Below are positions 35,491 through 46,937 of a DNA stretch of 64,000 nucleotides, one piece after another. Each line of letters begins with the position of its first letter. Within the stretch, counting starts at the first letter, position 1. The position numbers and the translations under genes were made by a program. This DNA comes from Patagioenas fasciata. Lineage: Eukaryota; Chordata; Aves; Columbiformes; Columbidae. A model generated the notes under the pieces. The model was not told the DNA's origin, ran no database searches, and saw nothing but the letters and a program-made list of their open reading frames with translations. The stretch is from positions 5,558,969 to 5,622,968 of the forward strand of contig NC_092525.1 of assembly GCF_037038585.1 (NCBI RefSeq), in the 5' to 3' direction.

Positions 35491-36105
35491 TTAAAGGGGG
35501 AAAGCTCTATTTTTACAATGGTAAATACAGTCTAAATCAATTTGGGAAACAGGTAAAGGGGTGTAGCAAATGAGGCACAGACGATCCTGTTTTATCTCAG
35601 AAGGCTTTGGCGTATTTACAGCTTTAGGCACAGCGTGTCCAATCCCGTATAAAATGCACTGTCCATACCAATTCAGCCTGTCCCCCGATATAAGGACATC
35701 AGGATGCCACCCTGCATTCACCAAGGGACAATCCTGATCTAATGTTCTCTGTGTATTCTACACCAATATCTGTTCGTCAACAAACCTTTTACTGGTTTCA
35801 ATTTCTTTCCCTGATTGTCCTTTTTCAAATACAATGCGTATGTAACATTTTGTATTGTGTAATATGCATTATATAATAGACAATATATGATTTAAAACAT
35901 ATATCTTACTATATATTACATGTAGTGCATTGCTATACTACACATCTCAAGGTATACCCACCCAGACCTGTGCAGCATATTAATATTCTTTACAGTGGCC
36001 ACCATTAATTACAATATTCAATCAGATTCCCCCTGGTAGCTTTCCCCAGGGAGTCAAACGATCCTTTTCCAATGTCACAAAATACAGCCGGGGGGGACTT
36101 CTTTC
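35491..36105 (-). pseudogene. Gamma/ERV1-like gag (matrix) remnant
   Basis: Reading leftward, stop-interrupted words appear that are typical of gammaretrovirus-like matrix proteins: GCIL then HWKR (about 36,050-36,095), and LIEYCN then WWPL (about 35,998-36,035). After an AT-rich interruption comes an open 77-codon stretch (35,491-35,724) with NAGWHPDVL and NWYGQCILYGIG. The position, ~0.5-1.1 kb after the serine-tRNA primer site on the same strand, is where gag should be. The assignment rests on remembered family patterns, and reading frame and borders are uncertain. No capsid, pol or env follows. Confidence 0.5.
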
Positions 36106-36129
36106 AAATCCCTCCTGTCCCTTGTCCAC

Positions 36130-36583
36130 TACCTATTTCACAATCACAATAACAAACAATTGGTTAACCGTAAGTATTGGACTATAAAATCACCCAAGAC
36201 ACAAGTAACAACAAATCACTAAAGACACAAACAATTATACAATTGCTAAGGCACAAACAGCAAAATCACTAAAGGTACCTTTATCAAATTACTGTTCCCT
36301 TGTTTTTCTCTTTTATTTATTGTTTTCTCATTTTCCTCTTTAGTTTTTTATTTCTTTTTAATTTACCCAATTTACCAAAATGCGCAGACCCAACGCGCTG
36401 GTGTTGCCAACGTCTCGCGCAGGCAGCCTGCAAACAAACCAGACTATGAAAGTGCCTTATCTCATTGATGGGGTTTTACCCACGTCTCGAGCTGGCCCGA
36501 GGATCCGTGATCCCTTCCGGGAATTCCCCGGTGCCGGCACAAGGTCCCAGAGATCCTGGGGTCCACGGGAGGTCAGGCAGATT
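36130..36583 (-). other. Leader of the serine-tRNA-primed ERV
   Basis: The untranslated leader lies between primer site and gag remnant. It includes two copies, about 70 bp apart, of a short word (ACGTCTCG followed by C/AG) at about 36,409 and 36,481. A run of loosely repeated AATCACTAAAGACACAAAC words lies at 36,187-36,285. Confidence 0.5.
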
Positions 36584-36601
36584 ATCCCATCCTCGTCGCC
36601 A
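36584..36601 (-). other. Primer binding site matching tRNA-Ser(GCU)
   Basis: On the minus strand these 18 bases read TGGCGACGAGGATGGGAT, an exact complement of the 3' end of vertebrate tRNA-Ser(GCU) including CCA, as I know that tRNA. It directly follows U5-like sequence. This marks a retroviral lineage different from the lysine-primed element next to it. Confidence 0.8.
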
Positions 36602-36745
36602 GAAAACGATACCGAAAAGTCGGCAAACAGACTCTCTAACACTGTTTTGAAAGTGTTAAAAAGCAGGCACTTTTATTACGGCGCGCTGGGCACTCGGGGG
36701 ATCGCTCCTCTAATCCAGCGTGCGTTCCGCTTTCCTCTGGTTTTA
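36602..36745 (-). repeat. 3' part of an LTR (R-U5) of the serine-tRNA-primed ERV
   Basis: On the minus strand a polyadenylation signal AATAAA (complement at 36,672-36,677) is followed by about 70 bp ending just before the primer site, the order expected of R and U5. The rest of the LTR (U3) is missing: sequence above ~36,745 is integrase coding sequence of the other ERV. The canonical terminal CA next to the primer site is not evident, so the exact LTR end is uncertain. Confidence 0.6.
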
Positions 36746-38515
36746 CATATCCTGGAACTCCTGAAACAGCAAAACACGCCAACCACTGTTTACAGACGTC
36801 CCGTGCTCTTTCACCAGTGCGTGCAGCCGCAACGAGAAATCTGGAATGAGCGTCTACAGAAACACGTACGTATTTACCCACTTCAGAACAACGCGTTACA
36901 TCAGCTGGCCGTACTTGTCAGTAATCCCTCCTGGATTAACACCCTCTTTGGATGGCACGGGTGCCGACTGTTGGCAATCAGGGCAGGACATAAGAACGCT
37001 CCTGGCCTGATCCGTTGTAATTTGAAATTGTCGTTTTAACGACTTTGCATTCTGGTGAAAGAGTTTATGTGATAATTTAGCTTGCTCCAAGGCTTTAGGC
37101 ACAGTAAGCGGCACAGCTCGTGCATCGGCCCTCCTATTGCCTTCCACAAGAGGTCCTGGAAGGGCAGCGCGAGAGCGGATGTGCACTGCATAAAAACCAT
37201 GACGTCTATGATTTATTAGGAACCATAGCATTCTCAATTCAGCCATCAAAAGAGGATTATCCTCTTCCTTCAGAAAAGAAGCTTCCAGGCGGTTAAGTAT
37301 GCCAGCTGCATAATATGAGTCAGTTACAACATTCAAAGGCTCATTACAGAACACTCAAAAGCGATCCTAACAGCTGTCAGCTCAAGAACTTGTTTGACCC
37401 TTGGTCTCCTTTTTCTACCTTGTGTTTGGAACACTGGGTATCTGAGTTTAGCCACATAATTACAACTTTACGTGAGCGACCAAAGGCATCAGTAAATACA
37501 GTCTTGTCACTTACTGGTCGTTGCTGACAGCAGCATTTGCCCTACAACGGTAAATTACCAATTTCAGCCCACAGTTTATGTTGGGGGTAATAAACTGATA
37601 TGTTCCCTGCATATGTTGCCAATGCAATCTGGAAATTCACATCTTCAGTTAATTACCATTGCAAATTCTCCTTTGTTGTAGGAATAAATATACATTCAAA
37701 GTCTGTCCCATACATAGCATACAAACATTCTCTGCCTTTAATTATTGGGTTTGCATACATTTCTTTTATTATCCAAACTGTTTGCATTGGTGTGTGAGCT
37801 AGAAAAACCCATTCCAACTCTTAAAGAATCACTTAATGACTTGTCCCATTGAAACGGTACTGCAAACGGTTGGACGGTATTGGCTATGAGTGCCAGCCAA
37901 ACTGGCAGCTGCAAATTGCGTCCCCATCCCTATTTTTGTTCAACAGCATCGAATACTTTCTATATGGCCTGCTGAGCTTTGTCATCCAATACCTGAGTAG
38001 ACAATAAATTCAGGTCTCCTTTCAAAAGTGTAAAAAGTAGACACAGTTCCTCTGTGGCAATGCCCAAAATAGGTCGGAGCCAATTTATGGCTCCTAGCAA
38101 TTTTGTAAGTCATTTAAGGTCATGATATTATGGAATTTAAGAGTTACTGGCTAAGGAATGATTTCTTGTTCTGTTATTTGCCACCCCAAATATTTCCATG
38201 GAGCAGTTTTCTGAATTTTTTCTTGTGCAATTTGTAATCTAGCCTTTTGTATAGCGTTACATAGGACTTGCATTACTTGTTGTAGTTCCTGCTCTTATAA
38301 CATGACAAGCAAGATATCATCCATATAACGACAGATACAAGCTGAGGGGTACAGCTTCCTCACAGGTTGTACAGCTGCTGCAACTACTGTCTTGCAAATG
38401 GTTGGACTATTTCTCATCCCTTGTGGTGATACCACCCAATGCTATCTCTTCATAGGCTCCTCTTGATTAAGTGAAGGAACACAAAATGCAAATCTGGGGG
38501 CATCCTCAGGATGTA
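36746..38515 (-). pseudogene. pol: pol pseudogene (reverse transcriptase, RNase H, start of integrase)
   Basis: It starts inside reverse transcriptase (word PEDAPRFAFCVPS) and keeps the polymerase motif YMDD (38,316-38,327). Connection sequence with stops follows. RNase H shows FTDAFGRS (about 37,480), VVTDSYYAAGIL (about 37,310) and GNRRADARA (about 37,125), retaining catalytic aspartates. Integrase begins with an intact-looking zinc domain (HKLFH ... CPDC, about 36,966-37,075), then the start of the catalytic core (KYVRVSVDAHSRFLV, about 36,830-36,875), and ends at GVPGYVK near 36,746. The rest of integrase and everything 3' of it is absent, replaced by the other ERV's LTR end. The longest open piece is 152 codons (36,896-37,354). 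Confidence 0.85.
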
Positions 38516-38524
38516 GCAAGGTGG

Positions 38525-38793
38525 CACAGGTGTCCATGCCATAATTTTGATTTCACCTTGATAATCAGAGTCAATTACTCCAGGTAAAACAAACAAACCC
38601 AATTTGGTAGTAGATGATCAACCTATTAACAAAGCATGCACACTAGGCACTAAAGGCCCCCACACTCCTCTGGGAATAAGCAATACCACAGCAGTAATTA
38701 ATTATCATCACTGACGGGCTGGCAGCCAAGTCCAGCCCTGCACTTCCAGCTGTTCCAGGGAAGAGATCTCGGGTCATGAGTTTAGACTTGAAT
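38525..38793 (-). pseudogene. dUTPase remnant of the ERVK-like provirus (protease missing)
   Basis: Two dUTPase signatures are visible: GTAGSAGLDLAAS at the N-terminal side (about 38,717-38,755) and GVIDSDYQGEIKI at the substrate-binding region (about 38,545-38,583). They are separated by a frame change and a stop. Betaretroviruses normally have dUTPase, then protease, then reverse transcriptase. Here reverse transcriptase follows within a few dozen bases in another frame, so the end of dUTPase, all of protease and the first part of reverse transcriptase have been deleted at about 38,515. Confidence 0.8.
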
Positions 38794-40380
38794 TTATTTG
38801 ATGGGGGTGGGGGAAGTCCTGTCCCCCACCTCCTGGGAAGGGTTAATTGGCTCCCCCTTTACATTAATCCTTGAATGATGTTCACTCACACAGTGCTTGC
38901 CCTTTCCCCATTTTGGACGATCTCTGGGAGGTACAGCCTTCGAAGTCTGGCGTGCATACTTTGTGTAATCTTTCTTTACACAACCCAGTGTCCCACAACA
39001 AAAACAATTCGATTTCAGTTCTGTTCCCAATACTTGTAACTGTGCTGCTAAAGCAGCAGCTAGAGAGCTGGTATAATGTTCAGTTGACTTATGTTTTGAC
39101 ACACTCTCATATCTGCTATAGTACACCTTTCCCTATTCCCCAAATCCTGCAACACACGCTGACAATCAGCATTAGCATTCTCAAAAGCCAATTATTTTAG
39201 TAACAACTCATGCGCTGTGTCATTATCAATTTGTCTCTCCAAAGCAGTTTGCAAGCGGTCTAAAAACAGCGCATAAGGTTCCTGTGATCCTTGCAAGATT
39301 TTTGAAAAGGACGTATTGGCATCTCTCCCAACCTCCAGTAACTTCCGAACCACTTTCATTGCTAGTTTTGCTATTACACCACATATATATCTCTCTGGGT
39401 TACGCAACTTGATTATCTGGCAAAGCATGGGCACATTCCCCAGCTAAAGGACTGCAATCAATCCATCTCATCCGATATGCATTATCAACGGTCTCTATAG
39501 TACAGTTCTCCCAAAAATCAGATAACTACTAGTCAATATACTGTATGGTTAAGATCATTTTCAACAAAGAACGCCAGTCATGTGGAGTAAGTTCGTAAGA
39601 GGAGCTTAATGCTTCAAAAATGTATAACAAATGATAAAGTAACCCCATTTTCTTTAGCTAATGTTGGTAATTCCTTTACAACATCATATGGTAGCTGCTG
39701 AAAGCCTGGAGATTGCTGTTCACAACAGATCACTGGCCATGCCGTAACCACTTTTGAGTCTCCTGTTTTCAAAGCCTCTTCTCTACATTTATCCCACATG
39801 GTTTAATTAGTGTGCACTTTCGGTTGCAAAGTAAGATCCGGGGGGAATAAATCAGGCTCTTACTCTGGGTCCATCGGGCCAGGATCAAGGGGCTTGTCAG
39901 GCGACTCCCACAAACCATCATTTGCCAAAAGTGTTCACTGTAGTGTACATGCAGGGGCTTTGTTATCAGCCAATCCTTTATCCACTACTACATCTGTGGT
40001 CAGTGCATTTTTGCCTAATCTATCTACAGGATCCCCCTCCTTCCCTGGCAAGGGAGGAGCAGAAGGTTCACAATTAGTTGCAACCCGCGCAACTACTTCC
40101 TTCTGAGTCGCTATTAAAGCAGACATAATTTTTGCCCAAGTAGATAAATATTCACAAGCAGCTTTATCTCCAGTTGCTGCCTGTTCATATAATTCTCGTT
40201 CAACTTTCTGCCATGCCTCCAACTAAAATGTACCAGTTGTAGGAAAGTCCAGCACATGATCAGCAAGCCTTTCTTATAAAGTCATTAATCGGACTACTGG
40301 TACATTGTGATTTTGCTTTCTTAATAAAAGTTGAAGGACATCTAGGGTTTGTTTGGTTCAAGGGATAACTTCCCTCCTAT
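38794..40380 (-). pseudogene. gag: gag pseudogene of the ERVK-like provirus
   Basis: The codon aligned with the array copies' gag ATG reads ATA here (40,378-40,380). Fragments then follow in order: matrix (39,935-40,222, with ELYEQAATGDKAAC); start of capsid (39,614-39,799, with PGFQQLPYDVVKEL); C-terminal capsid with the major homology region (39,192-39,434, with QGSQEPYALFLDRL); and nucleocapsid (38,794-39,126). Both zinc knuckles are damaged: in the first (CFCCGTLGCVKKDY) the histidine and last cysteine are replaced, and in the second the first two cysteines and the last are lost. Stops and frame breaks separate the pieces. Neighbouring pol is on the same strand downstream. Confidence 0.85.
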
Positions 40381-40512
40381 GGTTCCAAATTGCTCATCTT
40401 TTCTTGCTGATGGGCGCACGCTGTGGTTTCTGTTTCCTGGCTCTGTTTCCCTGTCCTTGTTCAATTGGGCTTTGCCACCAGAACGGCTGCTGCCTTTACA
40501 GCCGCACTCAAA

Positions 40513-40530
40513 GTCCCTGTTCGGGTGCCA
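40513..40530 (-). other. Primer binding site, lysine-tRNA type
   Basis: On the minus strand it reads TGGCACCCGAACAGGGAC, which is one mismatch from the complement of tRNA-Lys3 and lacks the 2-base insertion of the array copies. It lies two bases from the LTR end. Confidence 0.9.
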
Positions 40531-40532
40531 TT

Positions 40533-40864
40533 TGTAGTGAATGTGGCACCGACTCTCTTTTAAGGTGAGACAAGAGACATTTGTTACAAACTCAGGTTTG
40601 CATTTATACTCGCTATGATGCTTGCTCAAGCATTTGCTGATTTGGTAAGTTCGTCATAACATAAGTGATATATTGTTACTGCCATAAAAGCATCGTTGTC
40701 TATACCACAAGCTACCCCCGTCATCCCCCTTGATGTATCATTCCTGTACCAATCCCTCTGTCCTCGATGTATCACGTAGCATACAGTACTTGCTTCTTGT
40801 GTTATTCCACTAATGATTGTTCTCACGCTGTCAACTCTCACAGTTTCTCATAGGCCCAATGTCA
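40533..40864 (-). repeat. 5' LTR of the inverted ERVK-like provirus
   Basis: About 332 bp. On the minus strand it begins TGACATTGGG and ends CACTACA. TATAAA is present (complement at 40,603-40,608). The polyadenylation signal is altered to AACAAA, where array copies have AATAAA. The outer end lies immediately beside the first recognisable macrosatellite sequence. With the other LTR missing, no target duplication can be tested. Confidence 0.85.
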
Positions 40865-41152
40865 GAATACTGCCACAATCACCTTTCTCCTTCCTTGAGC
40901 TCTCCTGACCTGCGGTTCCACCACCGTTGTCTTCTTTCTTGATCCCTCTTGACTCACAGGTGCCCTCCAATCCTCTTTCTCGATCACTATTCCTCACAGG
41001 TTCGCCTCCTTCCTTGCTTTTCCTTTGCACGCTGCTCCACCTGAAGAGAAACACACAGAGGACTGAGCTACATCAGCCCCAGGGCACTACAGTCAGACGG
41101 GGGCTGAATCTGGGGGCTGACACCTCCCCACACCCCACAGCGTGCCCGCCTT
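40865..41152. repeat. Divergent edge segment of the right array with an unoccupied ERV target site
   Basis: From about 40,873 the sequence aligns to U1 phases ~7,375-7,490 and then directly to 8,478 onward, skipping the 981 bp provirus and one target copy. The target reads CTATTC at 40,987-40,992, where occupied units have CTCTTC on each side of the provirus. Many scattered mismatches separate this segment from the homogenised units. It abuts the LTR of the inverted provirus at 40,864. It is best read as an older, unamplified edge copy that predates the insertion. Precise loss of a provirus together with one target copy would be very unusual. Confidence 0.85.
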
Positions 41153-43059
41153 GCCTTGGCCCCGGCCCCTCACACAGCCCTTCCCCTCAGCTCTGCCCCT
41201 CCGCTGCAGCACAGCTTCCGCACATGCCCTGCTCAGGCTGGACCCCAGTTTCATGGGTTAGAGATATCACAGCTCAGTACAAATCCCCACGGTCCTCACC
41301 TGCTGTTTGGTGCTTGCGGAGGGTCACACTCACTGTGCCCCAGGACACTGGCCCTGCCCGGCCCTGCGGGAGTGTCTGGAGCTGCCGGCTGGTTCTCCAG
41401 CTTTAGCGTCACCCGCAGAAGCCCGCTCTCCTCAGCTCTGCACACCCATCCAGTTGCGCCGCCCAGGCAAAGTCAGCTTCACCCTCTGCTCTACACCTCA
41501 CCTGCAAACAACCAACTTTCAATTGACAACTGTCCAAAACCCACCGACAAACTCTCCACACCTCAGCCTTTCGTTTGCAACTGCTGCCTCTAGTGCATCT
41601 CACAGACAAGCCTTCAAAATCCCCTCATCCTGCAATAACACTCCAGCACTGATCACCTGCGGGAACAACTACCACAATACCAGGCAAACACCAACCAGTT
41701 CTGGCACGGAAATATCACTTTCTCCTCAAGATTCCACCCTACACCAACTGCTGACAAACACACGCTGTCCTCACCAAAGCCAAACGCTGCAACAACCAGC
41801 GACAACTCAAATTTGCGTGGGCGGTGCAAAATTGCAGGGGTGAGCTAACGCAGAGCTGGGCTTGAAAGCTGCAGAGTGTGCACCCTGTGGTATAACGTGG
41901 CGAGCTACTGCCATTCTGCCTTCTCCCTGGGAGAAGCGCGTGAGCAGAGGCTGCTTCAAGGCACGATGGGAACGGTTTGGTTCTCCGGGTCTCTCAGGGC
42001 GAGAGCGATAAATGTGATCTGTGTCGTGGCGCAGGAACTTCCCGTACACTTGCTCCTCCATTCGGTCTCGGGTGCTGCAAGAGAGGGAGTGAGAGATTCA
42101 GGGCAAGATTGACAACCTCGGCGTCCCCGTCCCAGCCACGGGTCACCCAAACCTGCAGACATCCCGGGAGGCCCCCTAAGATTTACACTCCCCTATGCCC
42201 CACCCTTGAAGCCTGGACATCGCCAGAACCATAGAGCAAGTATTTCTTGAGGAGGCACCCAAAGGGTCCGTGTTCTCTTTCAGGCAGATGCTAGCGCAAG
42301 ATTGCAAATCATCTCACAGCTACCAGGAAGGTAAAAAATAACGTCTTGAAATGGGAAAGGAACAGGTATTGTTTCTCTTCATCACCTTCCTCATTGCCAC
42401 GTTATCAAGGTCTCCTGCAATGTTCCACAGGAAACTTGAAGCTTGGAATTCCTGGTATTCTGAACCTGGGCAAGAAAGGAAGAAAAGCATGAGACTGATC
42501 ATAAAGAGGGTGGCTGCTCGTAACATGGAAAGAGCAGTAACAAGGTAAAAAGATATCACTTTTCCTTAGAGAGCTCTCAAAGCTGCCTGTTAAGGACAAG
42601 AAAAACAAACTTGTGACGGACCATTACTTAAAACCCAAGCCCCAGGAAGGGATCTAATGTACATTGAAACGCGGGCCACGAGACAGTGGAAGTGCCACGA
42701 GCTGAGACTGAAGGGACAGAGGATGAATTTGCAAAGAAGTTTAGGTTTCGATGTCAAAACGGAAAATTCTACGTCATTAAAATATAATGCAAAAGTCAGT
42801 GTAAAATCAAGTAAGGCAACGACTCCAAATGAACTCCCAGGCGCTTCAGTCACTCAGGAGATCAAAAATGCGGATCATTTCTCACCTGCCCACCTCCCAA
42901 ACCCCAGCCTATGTCCCCTGCTTCCAGCTTACCTGAGCCCAGATTAAAGGAGGATTTCAGAGGCCATGCCAAGTTCTGCTGCTCCTCGTTCGGGTTGCCA
43001 GTCTTCCTCCTCGCTCTGGAATTGCAGGTCAACCGCCTTCCTGTTCTTCTTTGATTGAC

Positions 43060-46000
43060 GCTGAGCTGCCGCGTTACCCGCTGCCGTCTGAGTGGATCTC
43101 GGGGAGCCTCTGGAACCGCCAGAGCGCTCCCCCCACCAACATTCTCTTGCCTTGTTTTCGGGGTTCCTCTTCACCAGCTGAGGCGCCCTCCCACCCCCCG
43201 CCGCCCTCTTACCTTTTTCTAGAGGTCTCTTGAGCCACCAGCAAGCTCCCCCGCACCTTCCCTCAGTGATCTTGGCCCGCCAGAGGCCTGCCCCTCGTCA
43301 GCCTCCTCCCCTTTTCCTGGGTGCTGCTTGAACCACTGGTGGGCTCCCCTCCACCATCCTCTCGTCCTTTGTAGGGGAGTCTCGTGACTCACCAGAGCGC
43401 TCTCCGCCGTTGCCTTGCTGGGGTTATTGACACCGCTTGACTTGCCAGAGCGCTCCCCCTCGCAGTTCTCTTGTTGGATTTCTTGGGACCTTTTGAACCA
43501 GTGGAACAACGGGAATGCTCCCCCCCACTGTGACCTTGCCTTTCTTCAGTGCGATCTTGACGTGCTGGAGCACTTCCCCGCGCCGTCCTCTTGCCTTTTA
43601 CTGGGGAGTCTCTTGAATATCCACAGCACTCCCCCCTGCCATCCTTTACCAGATTTTTTGACACTTCTTGACATCTCGGAGTGCTCTCACTCACCCTTGT
43701 CTTGCCTATTTTCAGGGCGCTCCTGTCCCGCTGGATGCTCCTCCCTGCTGTCCTATTGCCAGATTGAGAATTCTCGACCTGTCCCAGCGCTACCCCACCG
43801 TCCTTCTGCCTTCTACCTGGGAAGTCACTTGAAGAACTGGAGCACTCCCCCCTGCTGTCCTCTTGCCTTTCTTCACTGAGATTTTGGCCTGCCAGAGCAC
43901 TCCTCCCTGTTGTCCTCTTACTGGATTTCTTGGGACCTCTTGACCCACTGGGTTTCTCCTCCTGCTGTCCTTTTGCCTTTCTTTAGTACAATCTCAGCCT
44001 GCTGGAGCGCTCCCCCTCGCCGTCCTCCTGCTGGATTTCTTGGAACCTCTTGACCCCTTAGGGCGTTCCCCCTGCCACCCTCTTGTGGTTTTTGGGGGAG
44101 TCTTGTGATCAACCAGGCCGTTTCCCCCCACCATCCTCTTCCCCTTTTCCTGGGTGCTTCTTGATCCACCAGAGTGCTCTCAAAGCTGCCTGTTACCATC
44201 CTCTAACCATTCTCTTGCCTTTTTTGGTGGAGTCTTGTGACTCACCGGAGCGTTCTCCACCATTGTCTTGCTGGATTTGTTGACATCGCTTGACCTGCCG
44301 GAGCGCTCCCCCTCACAGTTCTCTTCCTGGATATCTTGGGACATTTTGAACCACTGGGGGGCTCCCACCCGCCATCCTCTTACCGCATTTATTGAGACGT
44401 CCTGATCTGCCACAGCGTTGCCCCTCGCCGTCCTTTTGCTGGATTTCTTGGGATGCCTTAAACAACTGTGGGGCTCCCACCCACCATCCTCTAACCGCAT
44501 CTATCGAGATTTCCTGATCTGCTGGAGCGCTCCCCCTTGCCGTCCTCTTGCTGGATTTCTTGGGATCTCTTGGACCACTGGGGGGGCTCCCACCCGCCAT
44601 CCTCTTACCGCATTTATTGAGACTTCCTGATCTGCTGGATTGCTCTCCCCCTGGCCTTCCTCTTGCACTTTTTTGGGGGAGTCTTCTTCACACATCCGAG
44701 CGCTCTCCCTCACCCTTGTCTTGCCTCTAGTCAGGGCGCTCTTCTCCCGCTGGAACGCTCCTCCCCGCCATCCTATTGCCAGACTGAGAATTCTTGACCT
44801 GCCGCAGTCCTGCCCCACCATGCTCCTGCCTTCTGCCTGGGAAGTCACTTGAAGAACTGGAGCGCTCTCCCCCGCTGTCCTCTTGCCTTTCCTCAGTGGG
44901 ATTTTGGCCTGCTAAAGAGCTCCTCCCTGTCGTCCTCTTGCTGGATTTCTTGGGACTTCTTGACCCATTAAGGCGTTCCCCCTGCCACCCTCTTGTGGTT
45001 TTTGGGGGAGTCTTGTGACCAACCAGGCCGTTTCCCCCCACCATCCTCTTCCCCTTTTCCTGGGTGCTTCTTGATCCACCAGAGTGCTCCCCTGCACCAT
45101 TCTTTTGCCTTTTTTGGGAGAGTCTTGTGACTCGCCGGAGAGTTCTCCACCATTGTCTTGCTGGATTTCTTGACATCGCTTGACCTGCCGGAGCGCTCCC
45201 CCTCGCAGTTCTCTTGCTGGATTTCTTGGGACGTCTTAAACAACTGAGGGGCTCACACCCACCATCCTCTAACTGCATTTATCGAGATTTCCTGATCTGC
45301 CGGAGCGCTCGCCCCTGCTGTCCTCTTGCTGGGTTTCTTGGGACCTCTTGACCCACACGAGCTCTCCTCCCCACCGTCTTCTTGCCGGACTTACTGAGAC
45401 TTCTTGACCCGCCAGAGTGTTCCCCCTCATCATCCTCCTGCCTTTTTCTGGGGATTCTCTTCAACAACTGAAGAGCTCCCCCGCACTGTCCTCTTCCCTT
45501 TTTTCTGGGTGACTCGTGAATCACCGGTGAGCTTCTCCTTACCACCCTCTTGGGCTTTTTTCAGAGCAACCTTGACCCATCAGAGCACCCCCTCACCGTC
45601 CTCTTGCCAGATGTACTGAGGGTTCTTCATCTGCCACAGCGCTCCCCCACGCCGTCCTCTTGCTGGATTTCCTGGAACCTTGTGAACCACTGGGGGGCTC
45701 CCACCCACCATGCTCTTACCGCATTTATTGAGACGTCCTGATCTGCCAGAGCGCTCCCCCTCGCCGCCCTCTTGCTGGATTTCTTGGGACCTCTTGAACC
45801 ACTGGGGGCCTCCCACCCACCATGCTCTTACCGCATTTATCGAGACTTCCTGATCTGCCAGAGCGCTCCCCCTCGCCGTCCTCTTGCTGGATTTCTTGGG
45901 TCCTCTTGACCCATTAGGGCGTTCCCCCTGCCACCCTCTTGTGTTTTCTGGGGGAGTCTTGTGACCAACCAGAGTGCTCCCCCCCACCATCTTCTTCCCC

Positions 46001-46925
46001 TTTTCCTGGGTGCTTCTTGATCCACCAGAGTGCTCCCCTGCACCATTCTCTTGCCTTTTTTTGGGGGAATCTTGTGACTCACCGGAGCGTTTTCCACCAT
46101 TGTCTTGCTGGATTTCTTGACACCGCTTGACCTGTTGGAGCGCTCTCCTTCACAGTTCTCTTGCTGGATATCTTGGGACCTCTTGAACCACTGGGGAGCT
46201 CCCACCTGCCACCTTCTTACCACATTTATTGAGACTTCCTGATCTGCTGGATTGCTCTCCCCACCGGGCTTCCTCTTGCACTTTTTGGGGGAGTCTTCTT
46301 GACACGTCCGAGTGCTCTCCCTCACCCTCGTCTTGCCTCTAGTCAGGGCGCTCCTCCCCGCCATCCTATTGCCAGACTGAGAATTCTTGACCTGCCGCAG
46401 TCCTGCCCCGCCATGCTCCTGCCTTCTGCCTGGGAAGTCACTTGAAGAACTGGAGCGCTCTCCCCCGCTGTCCTCTTGCCTTTCCTCAGTTGGATTTTGG
46501 CCTGCTAAAGAGCTCCTCCCTGTCGTCCTCTTGCTGGATTTCTCGGTACCTCTTGACCCACTGGGTCTCTCCTCCTGCCGTCCTTTTGCCTTTCCTTAGT
46601 ACATTCTTGGTCTGCTGGAGTGCTCCCCCCCACCATCCTCTTGCTGGATTTCTCGGGACCCCTTGTCCCATATAGGACATTCCCCCCCACCACCATCCTG
46701 GTGTGTTTTTTAGGAGAGTCTTGTGATCAACCAGAGCGCTCCCCCCTTGACATCCTCTTCCCCTTTTTCTGGGTGACTTTTGAACCACTGGTGAACTCTC
46801 CCCCTTCATCCTCTTGCCACATATATTGAGACTTGTTGATCCGCCAGAGCGCTTCCCCCACTGTCCTCTTGCCAGATTTACTGATACCTCTTGTCCTGTC
46901 AGAGCGCTCCCTCTCGCAGTCCTCT
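43060..46925. repeat. ~56 bp minisatellite of U4
   Basis: This is a long allele with the same order of blocks as U1. Differences include a 19 bp loss near 46,350 and scattered substitutions, such as a changed start of one block at about 44,411 (CACAGCGTTGCC). Confidence 0.88.
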
Positions 46926-46937
46926 TTGTTCAGTTTG

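Larger units (their letters stand above)
36746..40864 (-). mobile_element. Truncated ERVK-like (betaretrovirus-type) provirus, inverted to the array copies
   Basis: On the minus strand the order is LTR (40,864-40,533), lysine-tRNA primer site, leader, gag, dUTPase remnant, reverse transcriptase, RNase H and the first part of integrase. It then breaks off at about 36,745 against another ERV. There is no env and no 3' LTR. LTR and gag are clearly related to the collapsed proviruses of the array, but this copy keeps far more coding sequence. Stops and indels are frequent, so it is not functional. A lysine primer site, a dUTPase upstream of pol and two zinc knuckles agree with a betaretrovirus-like ERV. 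Confidence 0.88.
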
